From Adenophora triphylla var. japonica (taxonomy: Eukaryota > Streptophyta > Magnoliopsida > Asterales > Campanulaceae), in contig JAFEMH010000937.1 in the NCBI GenBank assembly GCA_022495995.1, positions 1-64,000 of the forward strand: DNA of 64,000 nt. The letters run 5' to 3'. Position numbers and translations under genes: made by a program. Position 1 is the first letter of the stretch. The number at the start of each line of letters is the position of its first letter. Positions 31,575-43,689 of this stretch are shown here, in pieces. A model generated the notes under the pieces. That model ran no database searches. It saw only the letters and a list, made by a program, of their open reading frames with translations, and had not been told where the DNA came from.

Positions 31575-32910
31575 ACACAATTAAGTTCTAACACATCCAT
31601 ACTCATGATACAGTATGGTAAGATTACTAAGGGGTGGGAAAATTGGCTGATGTGGATGGACTAGTGCTCTCGTGCAATGGAAATGGCATTAGAAAGTAAC
31701 CACATCAGGCCTAAAACATGAGAAAAGTGGAACTTATCACAATCACCATGACCAAACAATTTCATCATTTTAATTAAGTATTTCAATATGAGCTATGGCA
31801 GCATTCAATTTCAATTGAGAGATAGGACTGACCAATCAAGCTTAAATACAAATAAATAATATAACTTTGTTCCTATATTTGTGTACCGGCTTAAATGGAG
31901 CAAGTACTGGTTACCTGTTAGACAATACTTTTCGTTAATAGTACCAAAATAATAAAGTTGTCAAAGGGATAAAGATTATGGGTTTAGGAAACTAGGCGAG
32001 AAAGTTATAGCTATCTGAAAGAAATATAAAATATGGTAACAACAAGCAGGGGCAACGAAAAGTTGTCAAACACTTTTCATTGATAGTAACCAGACTCTAT
32101 AGAAAATTTATCCTAATGAAACTTTAAAAAAATGTTATTGAGAGTATTCATAATGGTGAGTCATTTTATAATTCTAAAATTTTCGTTAGGATAAAAAAAA
32201 TCTATAAAGTCTTCGTTAAAATGATCCTAAAGTTGACCAAAAAGTCAAATTGGTAAACGTATCAATGGGACGGAAGGAGTATTGAGAATTTAAAAAAAAA
32301 AACATAAATCAAATGAGAATACTTACCTGTGATTATGAGCTAAGTGAAAAAAGTCATTCAAATCGTGAGGCCAATTCATATTTACATGGGTCGAATCCAT
32401 GAAATACAATGTATTTTAGTTAAAAATGTAAAGAATTAAGAAAGTTAAAAAAATGATAAAAGTAAGTAATTCAAAGAACGATTGAAATAATGTTGAAGTA
32501 TTTAACACAAACAATTTATTAAAATATATTACTCGTACAAAAAAGAAATTCAAATTTGCTAATTAAACTTGGGATAATAGGAAGAAAGACCAAAAACAAA
32601 AAAAAATGGGAAAAACCTAACTAATTAATTAAGATTGAAAAAATGTGAGGAAATTAGGAGAAAGAGAAAAACAAAATTGTTAAGAGAAAGAAATGGAGAG
32701 AGAGCGAGAATAACAAAGATGGAGGACAAATAAAATTAATTGAAAATGTAGATAGCAGGGCTCGAACATGGATTTGAAAGGAAACACCAAAGGCTTTAAC
32801 TTCACCCCTTCTACTGCTGAACCGCACCACTCACTGGTGTTAATCTTGAAGTTAATTATATATAAACATTGAAGTTAATTGCCCCCCCAGGCTCCGCCCC
32901 TGCTTTCGGT

Positions 32911-33824
32911 TACTTGACTGAATAACCCAAGAGTCATGGACGATAAACCATTTTGACAAATTGTAATTGGGTTTATTTCTAACCAGGAGGCTATGAGTCA
33001 GAATCACTGATAGCCCCAAAGAGAGCAATGTTCGTGCACCTACCAAATTCAAATCCCTAAGCCATAGAACTATGAACTCCTTATGCATAGAAAATCTATA
33101 GTCACAATTAATACACACAAGCCCTAACTATCAACAACTATAGCAAAAACAACAAACTCATTTCCATATTTCGTTATACAAGTAAAAAAAAATCACAATC
33201 TAACTACTCAATTTTGCGATAAACATTGAAGAAATGGAAACGGATACATACAACAGATCACAAATGAAAGCTTGATTTTGTCAACACAGATCTGAAATTT
33301 TATCCAAAACCCTATATATTTACACAATAATTAAAGAAAAAGAGTATATTACCTTTTTTTTCCCAAATCCACCCAAACCAACGAAATCTCCATCAACAAA
33401 ATTGAGCTTGGTTGTTGACTCCAATCCATCCATCAAGCTCGGCGGGGAATGAAAGCTTGATTTTGCAACCGAGTCAAGCCGAGTTTAATGTGAACTCGAG
33501 CCTCAAAATCGAGAAAACTCACTAGACGAGTACTAATTCTAGCTTATTTTCAACTACAGTAGAAAGATTTATGGTTGGAAGAGAGATTGCCCAAGAACAG
33601 AGAGATAGCTCAAGATCTACTCTGCCTCCGACTTGAGACAACCGGAATTGGTGATTCAGTCTCCCTCTAAAACTATTCTCACAGATCTGAGCGAAGTCTT
33701 TTTCGGATAATTCATGGCAACGGCGGTAGTAGAGGATAATTCGAGACCCTCATAACTACTCACTCACTAGTCTCATTACAAATTACAACTCACTTTTCCA
33801 ATGAACTATTATTAACTACACACT
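32911..33824. other. Unassigned sequence between hAT and MULE-2
   Basis: About 0.9 kb with no convincing coding region, RNA gene or terminal repeat. It continues the target sequence in which the hAT element landed, so it may belong to the right flank of the large MULE. Confidence 0.4.
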
Positions 33825-33833
33825 CTTTAAAAT

Positions 33834-35496
33834 GACAAAAACTCACGTGAGAACATGAATATCCGTCTCATCCATGAGACGGGTCGGATCCGACCCATGG
33901 CTCATTACTCTCTCTCTCTAGACGCTCCCTCTCACTAAACGCAATCCAGACTCTCTCTCAATTCGCCGGCGACCGTTTTCCTCTCCCTCTAATCCTTGTG
34001 TAACTCCAACAAATTCTTATCCCAATTTCACCTCTGAACTTCATAAATCCCCCAATTTCAAACGCCGATTAGAGAGAAGAGTGATGAAGGCGGTTGAGGG
34101 AGCTTGGTTCGTTGAGGAGCTAGGTCGCCATCGATAGTTTAGAGAGAGAGAGAGCGGTCTCTCTCTGTTTGTGTTTAGAGAGAGAATGCTGAGCTTAGGA
34201 GAGAGAGGCCGGTTGTGAGGGATTGATTTCCACCGGTGAGGAGGTCGCTCCGTGAACGATTTTGGGGGAAGAGCTCGGTGGAAAACGGTGGAAAAGGATT
34301 GGTTAGGGAGCTCTGTTATTCGGCTTAACCTTCCCCTACCTCAATTAATTAGCTCTGTTATTTATTCCTAGGCTAAACCTTCCCTACCTTAATTTTGATT
34401 TTGAGTAATACTTATCATGTGTTTAAGTAATAGTTGATATTGCTATAAATAAAAGTACTACACTTGTAAAATAATAGTGTTATTTTTTTTTTATCTAATA
34501 ATAGTTTTAGGAATTGTTTTCATTTTGAGTAATACTTCTCATTTCTTTAAGTAATAGTTGATATTGCTATAAATAATAGTACTACACTTGTGAAGTAATA
34601 GTGTTTTTTTTTTTTTTTTAACTAATAATAGTTTTAGGAAGTGTTTTCATTTTGAGTAATACTTCTCATTTGTTTAAGTAATAGTTGATATTGCTATAAG
34701 TAATAGTACTACACTTGTGAAGTAATAGTGTTTTTTTTTAACTAATAATAGTGTTAGGAACTGTTTTAATTTTGAGTAATACTTTCCATTTGTTTAAGTA
34801 ATAGTTGGTATTGCTATAGGTAATAGTACTACACTTGTGAAGTAATAATGTTATTTTTTTTAAACTAATAATAGTTTTAGAAACTGTTTTCATTTTGTTT
34901 TCATTTTGAGTAATAATTCTCATTTGTTTAAGTAATAGTTGGATTATTAAAGTTACTCTTATAGAAATATGTTACAATTTCATCTATCAAAGTATTACAT
35001 TTACTTGTATAAACTATTACATTCATATACATAAGTTATTACATTTCAAATGTAATACATTAAAGTATTACATTTGAAAAAATGGGTGAAAACGAGCTTT
35101 TATTTTTTAAAACAGTATTACGTTTACTTATGAACAATGTTACTTTATATGTATACGGTCATTACATTAAGAGATGGTAACTATTACTTTTTCTAAACCA
35201 CCGAAAAACCGAAAAATAATATAAAAACTAAATAAAATAAAATAAAATAAAATAAAATAAAATAAAATAAAATAAAAAATAAAATAAATTTGGGCCTATC
35301 CCACTGTTGCACATGAGAAATTAAAGAATTATAGAGAATCTAAGCACGAGAATGAGAGGATTGCTCAATTTGCTTGCACTGTTGCACGTGAGGAATAAAG
35401 AAACAAACAGACGGTTTGTGGGATAGGCCCATGGGTCATGGGTCGACCCGTCTCACCCATGAGACGGGTCATCCTGTTCTCACAGGAGACTCCCTC
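33834..35496. mobile_element. MULE-2, 1.66 kb, with palindromic ends and a gene-like GC-rich core
   Basis: A 9-bp target duplication CTTTAAAAT at 33825-33833 and 35497-35505. Both ends share, in inverted order, GTGAGAACA, a hairpin CCGTCTCAT/ATGAGACGGG and GGTCGACCCATG-like sequence. The interior has a GC-richer block (33900-34340) that looks like a leader and 5' coding end with CCGGCGACC, a tandem repeat (34400-34945) and an (AAAAT)n tract (35225-35290). No transposase. Confidence 0.75.
34400..34945 (+). repeat. Tandem repeat of about 125 bp in MULE-2
   Basis: Four and a half units, each starting TTGAGTAATACTTCTCATTT and containing GTAATAGTTGATATTGCTAT. Unit starts are near 34401, 34526, 34651, 34771 and 34907. 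Confidence 0.85.
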
Positions 35497-35508
35497 CTTT
35501 AAAATATA

Positions 35509-35784
35509 CTTTCTCCCTCCGTCTCATATTAAGTTACTCATTTACGGGTTGAGAATGAAAAATAAAAAGTGAATATATATAATATTATTAAAGTAGGAGT
35601 TGTGAGTGGATAGAAGAGAGAAAGTGGGGTAGAGAATAGTAAGTGGATAATTGTTGTGAGTATGACAAGTAGGTCCCATAAATAAAGAAGTATTAAAAAA
35701 TTTCTTTTTTAGGAAAGTGTGACTTTAAAATGGAATGCCCAAAATAGCAAAATGGGTAAGGTATTAATTATGGGACGGAGAGAG
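35509..35784. mobile_element. Stowaway MITE
   Basis: 276 bp, ends CTTTCTCCCTCCGTCTCATA and (from the right) CTCTCTCCGTCCCATAAT, TA on both sides. It sits 3 bp from the MULE-2 target duplication. Confidence 0.85.
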
Positions 35785-35825
35785 TAAATATTTTATTATT
35801 TTATATTAATAGAATTTACATATCA

Positions 35826-36758
35826 GACCGTGTACAATGGGGGTTGAAAGTGTTGAATGAAATTGATTTCAACTAGGTGAAAGTGTGCAATGGGTGAGTT
35901 GAAATGGGTGAGTTGAAATTTGAGGATGAAATATTTCATCCGGGTTGAAACATCTTTTGCCCCCCCCTTTTTTTTTAATTTCCACGTGTAAGACTGCTAT
36001 TGGATTTATTTAAAAAAAAAATTATCCCAAATCTTTGAGCTTAATTATCACCTAATAAATTAATTTTTTTTTAATTTTTTTTTTCACCAAAATTCATCAT
36101 TTTTTTCCCTACAAATTGATATAAGTTTCATTTGATTTGGACACAAAAAAAACACTTAGTTTTCAATTTGGGCTGAATTATTACCTAGTAAATTAATTTT
36201 TTTTTTAATTTTTTTCACCAAAATTCATCATTTTTTTTCCTACAAATTGATATAAGTTTCATTTGAATTGGACAAAAAAAAACACTTAGTTTTCAATTTG
36301 GGCTGAATTATTACCTAGTAAATTAATATTTTTTTTAATTTTTTTTTCCAAAATTCATCATTTTTTTCCTACAAATTGATATAAGTTTCATTTGAATTGG
36401 ACACAAAAAAAAAAAACACTTAGTTTTCAATTTGGGCTAAATTATTACCTAGTAAATTAATTTTTTTTTTAATTTTCTTTTCACCAAAATTCATCATTTT
36501 TTCCCTATAAATTGATATAAGTTTCATTTGATTTGGACACACAAAAAAAAAACACTCACTTTTCAAAAAACAGAGAATATAAATAAAATAAAAGTGGTGA
36601 GGTATAGAATGATGAGTTGAAAGTAGTTGAAATTTAATTTAAGTTAGTTATTGTAGGGGGTTAAATGAAATGGGTAGATGAAATATTAGGTGGATGAGAA
36701 AAAGTGTAAAAAGTGTTGAATGAAATGGGGGAAGGGGATGAAACCATTGTGGGTAGTC
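35826..36758. mobile_element. MITE-like element with 3-bp target duplication
   Basis: 933 bp with inverted ends GACCGTGTACAATGG and (from the right) GACTACCCACAATGG, and TCA on both sides. The interior has four tandem copies of a roughly 130-bp unit (36060-36545) around CAAATTGATATAAGTTTCAT. It is PIF/Harbinger-like or CACTA-derived; I cannot decide. Confidence 0.65.
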
Positions 36759-36834
36759 TCATACTAATAACAATAATTTACGAGTTGTTCTTATAAAAAT
36801 GCATTTTTTTTTAAATTAAGAAAAAATCATTTTT

Positions 36835-37255
36835 ACGCTGACACTTAATAATACATTCACTGACACTCTTCACACTGACACTTTTTTATACTAGCACTGA
36901 CACTTTTTTATCTTGCACTGACACTTAATAATGCATGCATTGGCACACTTTACAATGCCACTTTGTTACACTAATACTGGCACTTTGTTACACTAATACT
37001 GTCACTTTTTACACTAACACTGACACTTAATAATACATGCACTGACAATCTTTACACTGGCACTTTGTTACACTAACATTGTCACTTTGTTACACTGACA
37101 CTTTTTACACTAATAATGTCACTTAATAATACACGCACTGACACTTTTTACACTGGCACTTTGTTACAACACTGACACTTTTTTACACTGACACTTAATA
37201 ATACATGAACTAACACTTTTTAAACTGATACTTTATTACTCTAACACTGACACTA
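36835..37255 (+). repeat. CACTGACACTTTTTTACA minisatellite
   Basis: Imperfect repeats of an 18-40 bp unit made of ACTGACACTT, TTACACT and AATAATACATGCACTGACA. Flanking sequences TTAAGAAAAAACGCATTTT and a similar inverted stretch at 36800-36832 may be the ends of a small element. Confidence 0.8.
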
Positions 37256-37467
37256 GCGAGAGAATCAAAACACGTTTTTTTTAATCTTAAGAAAAAACGC
37301 ATTTTTTAAAAAGATTTTGGCATAATTTACTTATTATTCTCTAATTCACTTTCTCTCTTTTATCTCATTTTTATACTCATACACCTACACACCTACTTCA
37401 CTAACATCTTTCATCAATTCTAGTTCAAATAGTAAGTATTTAATTTATAATGGGACAAAGAGTATAG

Positions 37468-38622
37468 GAAATTGACAAAGTAGGTTTCAAATTTTAGGGT
37501 GTGTCAACCAAGTTCTGATGTTCCAATTTTGTTAATTTAGGATTCAAAATTAACAATGTTGTTCAGTTAAGAATTTTCTAACGAAATTGTTAGAAAAATC
37601 GTTAATTCATCACTCATACAAAACTTGTAAGATTAGTTTGGTCTTTTCATATGGGTAAAACCACAAAATAATGATATTTTATAAATTCAGACCTGTATTA
37701 ACAAAATCCAAACATTAGATCCTAATTTGAGACTACCCCCAAACTTTAGACAACAATTTGAAAACGTTTCCTAACTTTTGGAATTTTGTCATTTTTTTCA
37801 ATAGAATTTCTTTCTTTCATGTGATTTTATAAGACTTTATCTTCAAGGCTATATGTTTTGTAGCGTAAAATAAATCTAATTGTTTATAAATTAATGATAA
37901 AGAATTATCAACTATTACTAAAAAACAAATGAAAGCAAATTTGTAATACTCTTGGTGTCCAAATTTGGTTAATAAATCCAAGATTCGAGTATAGACAGTT
38001 CAATTATAGGAGTGGGGCAACAAGTATTCATTTTGGTACAATAACGATTGAGTGGAATGGTGACGATTTAGAGAAACGAAGAGCAAATTATAATTTTATG
38101 CAGATGAATTTTTTTCTTCGTGCTGGCATGTGTCAATCGCGCACCATGCATGAGTGTTTTTCTAATGGGTGTTTGTAATTAGCGCTTTGCGCATGGTTTA
38201 AATGTTTGGCGGGTGTTGTTGGAAGATAAATAAGATGAAGAGGTGCATGTTTTAATGGTTGGAGAGGTGTAACTTAATTACAATAGAGATTTTTTTAATA
38301 AAATGACAAAACAAGTTCTAACGTTTGGGGGCGTTACACAAGTGGGGTCCAAACTTAGGGAGTAATCCTAAATTGGGGTTCAAACTTAGGATTTTGTCAA
38401 TTTAGTGTCTGGAATGAAGGGTAAATTGGGAATCATAACCCCGGTAACATCAGTTAAGTCGCATGTGCAAGGCACGTGATGACTCAATGATTTTTTTGAC
38501 AATCTTATCAGAAAACCCCTAATTGACTAGCTTTTGAACCTTTGAACACTAAATTGACAAAATTGAAACATCGGGCCCCAATTGGCACAAAACCCCTAAA
38601 CTTTAAACCTTAACTTATCATT
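37468..38622. mobile_element. Degenerate MULE-like element with long inverted ends
   Basis: Left GATGTTCCAATTTTGTTAAT (37517) and right, reversed, GATGTTTCAATTTTGTCAAT are parts of about 120-bp diverged inverted repeats. No convincing target duplication and no gene. A GTCACGTGC-like phrase recurs as in other MULE-type ends here. Confidence 0.45.
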
Positions 38623-38644
38623 TGCCCATAATAATAAGATTTAA

Positions 38645-39750
38645 AAAAATACGTTTTAGTGTCGAAAAGTTTCACTAAAATCCCATTTTAGAGTCCCAAG
38701 TTTAAAAGTCTCACTTAAAGTCTTGAAAGTATCATTTCTAGCAAAAGAGGTCTTAATCCTAACGATACTATTTAAAATTTAACGGAAGTCATAACATATT
38801 TCACTTTAAGCTCTTAACCCTAACGTACCATTTAAATTCATTTCCAACCATCATAATTTCACCAACTTCAACTTTAACCATCATACTCCCTCAGTTTCAA
38901 AAAGTTTGTATTACTTTGACTTTTATGGTTAACACAAACAAACTTTGAAAACAATTTTATGAAAACCAATATATCTCTATTTGATTCTAAAAATTGTTAG
39001 TGATAGTATTTCTAATGGTGAAACAATAACATTTTTTAGAACTGCATAAATGTATCTAGATATTAATAAAATTATGGTCAAAGTGGGACAAATTTTTCGA
39101 GACGTAGTGAATACTTTATTCTTTGCACCAAAACCACTCTACATTAGAAAACCAATTATCCGGATCCAAAAATTGCAAATTAATAACAGATTAGACACGC
39201 AATTGTGATTGCGATAGGAGCTTTTCCAAATTAGAGTGATTTTTATGCAAAACATAAAGTATGATGATTAAATTGAAAGAACAATTATTGAAATGACTTA
39301 AAACCTGGACTTTTTTTATCTACCCTGTTGCAAAAAAAAAAAAAACCAAAGCTAGAGATAAATGGAGAAATGGTTGGATTTGGTGGTGGTGCCACCCCTG
39401 ATGTGCTATCTCCACCATGGACTGTAACTAGCTTCACCACTACTTGTTTCTGTTTCATCGACGAATGAAGTCGTCGTTGAGATGAACGTAAAGTGAGAAC
39501 TTTGAGTTAGGTTGCTTTTTTAGGTTTTTGCGAAACAACACAATTACACGGTAAAACGGATAAAAAAATTGGCTTGGTTTAATTGACATTTTGCCCCCTT
39601 AAATTTGAACATCCAACGAACAAATTAAGTTTTGTTAAGTTTTGAACGGGACTACAGTGGGGTTAAGACCTTCTTTAGCTAGAAATGTTATTTTAGGATT
39701 CTAACTGGAATTTTTAAGCTGAAGACTCTAATGTTGTCTTTGATAGAATT
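38645..39750. mobile_element. Degenerate MULE-like element, second
   Basis: Diverged inverted ends share CATTTCTAGC(T)AAAGA(A)GGTCTTAA (left 38730-38760; right, reversed, near 39690-39655). A Stowaway MITE lies within. Another copy of one end is at about 45335-45425. Confidence 0.45.
38886..39111. mobile_element. Stowaway MITE, diverged
   Basis: 226 bp, start CTCCCTCAGTTTCAAAAAGT, end complementary over about 35 bp with mismatches, TA on both sides. Confidence 0.65.
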
Positions 39751-39879
39751 AAGCGCTCAATGCTTATTGATTAATGATTTTTTTATTTTTTTTGCTCAAT
39801 TACTTCAAACTAATGGTGAAGCCCTATCTTGAATTGTAACAAACATCCACTACAACAAAAACAGGTTTTTGTGGCACTT

Positions 39880-40320
39880 TTTTAAGTGCCACAAATCAGA
39901 AAAAAGTGCCATAAAAGCTATTTCCGGCACATTTTCCGGCACTTTTATAAGTGCCATAATAAGTCGCGTCGGAAATACTTTCCGGCACTTAAAAGTGCCA
40001 CAATTTTCCGGCACTTTTAAAAGTGCCACAATTTTCGGCACTTTTAAAAGTGCCACAATTTCCGGCACTTTCAGAAGTGCCACAATTTCTGGCATTTTTT
40101 TAAATGCCATAATTTCCGGCACTTTTTTAAATGCCATAATTTTCCGTCACTTCTTTAAATGCCGCAATTTTCCGGCACTTATGAAAGTGCCACAATTTCC
40201 GGCACTTATGAAAGTGCCACAATTATCCGGCAGTTTTGTAAGTGCCTCAAATTTCCGGCATTTAAAAAAGTGTCTTAATTTTCCGGCACTTTGAAAAATG
40301 CCACATTTCCGGCACTGTTG
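39880..40320. repeat. CACTA-2 left subterminal palindromes
   Basis: About a dozen copies of a 30-bp unit such as CCGGCACTTTTAAAAGTGCC, each itself a palindrome (GGCACTTTTAAAAGTGCC is perfect). They are spaced evenly and vary in the central bases. Confidence 0.9.
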
Positions 40321-40725
40321 CACATTTTTAATGAACTGACGGATATGATTACTGCCGGTAATTCACTACAAATAGATACAAATCTCAAGCATATTTAATG
40401 CCACATTCCTACATAATTTTAACTAAATGCAACAAAGTATATAAAAGATAACTTTTTCTCATTGTCATCAAAGAAAATAAGTATAAATTACAACATTCAG
40501 AAAGTAATAATTCAAAAATTTAAGCAAGGTATACAGCCTTAACATCATAACACCAAAAGCTAAATATTCAATTGTTCAAACAAAAGCGTGATGAGATAAT
40601 GGTCTTCTTCCATAGCGAATGTATTACAAGAGACATGATCCATCACCTGCAAACAAACAATTATAGCATTAATTACTTTAGTTTTTAAAGAGACTTTGAA
40701 AAAGTTATAAAGAATACAATACAAC

Positions 40726-40972
40726 CTTGTGTTACATCTATATTTCTCCATGCAACAGATTTTCCAATAGCTTCTCCCAACATGGTGACTCCTTCGAAAG
40801 GCCTAATTAATTTTTCGAATGGTTTTATCGCTTCTTTGATAAGTACTTCCCAGAATTCATTTCCCAATTCAATCCCCCCAACAACTTTAGAGGCATTTTT
40901 ACTTATCAAAATTCTTCTAGCCACCACTTGTTTTGGACCTTTATAGTCGAGGAGATTCACAAGAACTTCCCC
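40726..40972 (-). pseudogene. TNP1/En/Spm-type transposase exon
   Basis: A minus-strand exon with acceptor (GCAG) at 40973 and donor (AAG|GTTGTA) at 40725. It reads VVARRILISKNASKVVGGIE, then FWEVLIKEAIKPFEKLIRPF and LGEAIGKSVAWRNID. This is the C-terminal TNP1 domain of CACTA accessory proteins, where VGG.LG and IG..IAW are the usual blocks. No other exon was found. Confidence 0.75.
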
Positions 40973-41246
40973 CTGCATATAGTAATTAACATTAGAGCCT
41001 AATCAAATCTTACAGTAGTTAATCTTCTATTTCAGCTACTTCAAGTAACATTGTTAATATCATTTTTGTTTTTTTTATTATAAATATTTTATTAACCTTT
41101 CTCCAGTTTTACTAACAAAAATGAGAGGAGGATGACAACAAAATTATGAAATGAGAGTACCAGAGAGACACATCAGTTAAACATCTGATAGACTGAAACA
41201 CTTAGATTAATAGAAAACAAACCAGAAAATGCAAACTACTGCTGAA

Positions 41247-41446
41247 TTTTTTTTTTCCACTACTGAAATAAATTTCTTAATTGAGATTAAAGTCGAAAAC
41301 CAAATAAGAACCAGGTTACCAAAATAAAATGAATGTGTAAACTTACATTTTTTTTCCACTCATGAAATAAATTTCTTAATTGAGATTAAAGTAGAAAACC
41401 AAATAAGAAGCAGGTTACCAAAATAAAATGAATGTGTAAACTTACA
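41247..41446 (+). repeat. Tandem duplication of about 100 bp in CACTA-2
   Basis: Two adjacent copies starting with GAAATAAATTTCTTAATTGA, with a few differences. Confidence 0.85.
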
Positions 41447-41801
41447 TGGAACAACGAGACAATGTGCCTGCTGCATTAGAAATACAGATCCGGGATCTGA
41501 TTTCCTATAAGCAGCCATTAGAAATAAGAAGCAGGACAAAAATTCAACGAATCACATACCAACTAAGAAATTGGTAGGATTCACACAAATACAGTGCAAA
41601 TTATTAATGACCCAACAGGGACATCATACCAAAATCAACCCCAAATGCATAGGATGTACAAAAGTGGAGGACTTGGGGCTCATGGCCGACATTACGAACG
41701 TGAACAACTTTGGAAGGCTCTGTCATTTCGATAAGTTACCCTGAAAAACTCCCAAAATTAGTTTATGGCATCGACAGCATATAAAGACCATAACTTAAGT
41801 A

Positions 41802-41905
41802 CTACCTCCGTCCCAAAATGAACCAAACAAAAAAAATCAAATTTGCTCTTGAACAAGAGTAAATTTGAAAAAAAAAAATGGTCATTTATTTTGGGACAGA
41901 GGGAG
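41802..41905. mobile_element. 104-bp Stowaway-like MITE in CACTA-2
   Basis: Ends CTACCTCCGTCCCAAAATGA and (from the right) CTCCCTCTGTCCCAAAATAA, TA on both sides. The whole element is close to one long hairpin. Confidence 0.85.
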
Positions 41906-43468
41906 TAACAAATTTCAGCAATGCTGACAAGTAGACAAAAACAACATGGTTTCATCTTTAAATCACAAAAAAAATATATGAAAATAGCAGCCAAGTGAGA
42001 ATAATAATACGATTGAAATTGTTGAAAAGGTCATGATAGGTTTGCCCATCAAATTAATTAAGAGTCGAGAAACCCAAATTCCTTCGAACAAGCAAGATGA
42101 CTAATATTAACTGCCAAGGAAGACAGATTTGATTGCTGGATTAAAATTGAGCTTTCAAGAACCCTAGATTTAGTTCCACACATGAAGAGATGGGGCATTT
42201 AAGGAAACATAACAAAAAAGCTTAAAACATTGACTTGTCAACTGTGAACTTTATTTCGGGACAGAGAGATACAAGACAAGAAATTGTCCAGCACAAAGAT
42301 TATTGTGAAGGATTATTGACTCACCTTGATATATAATTTAAGCAATACCCTGCATGCGTGTTGTGCATATGAGCAAACAATTCAAGCTTTCTTGTCCTTG
42401 GACTTATCCTCTCCAACAAGGGGTATGCAAGGCGGACATGTATTGCATCAGTTCAAGTTGGCTTCAAAGAAAGCAGAATTTCGACCAAGGGTAAAGGCAA
42501 GAATAGAAAGACAAGTAATAAATGTGATAATCACTTGTGATATCTAGCAGAGAACATTCTCAACAGATGCAGTCTAACATTTATTCCAAAGAAAGCAGAA
42601 TTATAAGATCATTTTCTTTACTTATTTTCTAGGTTATCCAAGTGTGACAGAGATGGACATCTGATGTGATCCACCTACAGAAACATTTCTATATTAGTCT
42701 ATTATGCTCCCACTTTAAAATACTTGGAAGAACAATTGAGTCTATAAGTTCAAAGTTATAGTATGTCAAAATCAAACAAATTAAAGAACTTAGACAATTT
42801 TCATATTCACCATTATTCATGTGACACTAATTTCCAAAAAAAAAAAAATCAATTCATAAGCCAAAATCAAACCATCAGATCTGTTGAAATAAATTGTGTG
42901 CGGACGATAAAGCTACAGCGTCAACCCAAAGTAGCTCAGCGTCTGAATTGACCTGCCTTGCACAACGAGATTGAAAAATCTCAAAAATGTGAGGGATAGG
43001 ATTTTTAGGGAAAGGACTAGGGGTAAGGAGAGAGATAATACCGTGTTATTGTCGTTATGGAGAGTGATGAGAAGTCGATTTTTCCCCTGCAGCGTCGATG
43101 CCCAGCTGTTCTGGTTCGGCAATGGAAAGCTTGCCCAGTTTATATAGATTCCGACGATTATCACCAGGGCCGACGTCGATTTTTCCCCGCCGTCGCCGTC
43201 GTCGTCGTCGTTGCCGTCGATCGATGTGCCCTTAGCTATCAGAATAGGAAGGCGATTTGGGGAAAAGGAGATTTGGGGGAAAAAAGCGCGGAATTGAATT
43301 TTTGGGGAAAAGACGCTGTGCGGGAAAGTGCCCACGTCTCTGTTGTTTTTATTTTCTTTTTCTTTTTATTTTTCTTTTTATTTTTTTTAGATTTTTTTGT
43401 CTTTATTTATATGAGGACTTTTTATAAAGTTTATAAAAGAAAAAAATTAAAAATACAAGTAAAATATA

Positions 43469-43600
43469 CTTTCTCCGGTTAACTGTCACTTTTAGATGGG
43501 CAAAATTGTTAGTTTCTTCATTAAATCATAATAATAATTGCTTTTCTTAAAACCTAAACCTGTGACAATCCAAAAAGCGACAGTTATTTTGGATCGGAGG
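43469..43600. mobile_element. 132-bp Stowaway-like MITE in CACTA-2
   Basis: Ends CTTTCTCCGGTTAACTGTCA and (from the right) CCTCCGATCCAAAATAACTG, TA on both sides, diverged. Confidence 0.65.
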
Positions 43601-43689
43601 TAATATATATAAACTTAATAAAAAGTCTTTTTGAACACATTTATAAATCCTAATAAGAAACTAGCGTCACTTTCGATAAAATTTCGAAA

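Larger units (their letters stand above)
30389..32279. mobile_element. Long Stowaway-type element, 1.9 kb
   Basis: Inverted ends CTACCTCCGTCCCATTGATA and (right) CTCCTTCCGTCCCATTGATA continue for about 40 bp, with TA duplications at both sides. It is far longer than a usual Stowaway MITE because it hosts other elements and a duplicated segment. Confidence 0.85.
29821..32400 (-). pseudogene. Three-exon gene fragment carried by the hAT element, unknown family
   Basis: Minus-strand exons with canonical signals: exon 1 ending at 32327 (donor AG|GTAAGT) with THVNMNWPHDLNDFFHLAHN; exon 2 at 30341-30038 (acceptor TTTCAG, donor GTATGT) with LINFHTYHGMLFDRYGQGDH, then LRTWHHTVNNHADLHPRML and FLNYTNSPCDLYRFLANCRR; exon 3 from 29937 (acceptor CACAG) with LGPVQGVTVESVFFS. 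The phases join without a stop across all three. It does not look like hAT transposase, and I do not recognise the family. The 1.9-kb Stowaway-like element sits wholly inside intron 1. Likely a captured host gene piece; upstream exons are not evident. Confidence 0.6.
27365..32902. mobile_element. Non-autonomous hAT element, 5.5 kb
   Basis: Inverted ends CAGGGGCGGAGCCAGG and (right) CCAGGCTCCGCCCCTG, with the 8-bp target duplication CTTTCGGT at 27357-27364 and 32903-32910. These are classic hAT features. No hAT transposase is seen inside. It holds a promoter-like block (28330-28620), a three-exon gene fragment (29821-32400) and nested MITEs. Confidence 0.95.

Noticed and set aside
35225..35290. 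Functional meaning of the (AAAAT)n tract
   Set aside because: Simple microsatellite.
36780..37320. Small inverted-repeat element around the CACTGACAC minisatellite
   Set aside because: The flanking poly(A/T)-rich inverted stretches are low complexity and no target duplication was found.
42913..43335. Gene at the right side of CACTA-2
   Set aside because: Minus-strand frame with a poly-Asp stretch from a GTCGTCGTC microsatellite; no known domain, probably leader sequence of the lost CACTA genes.
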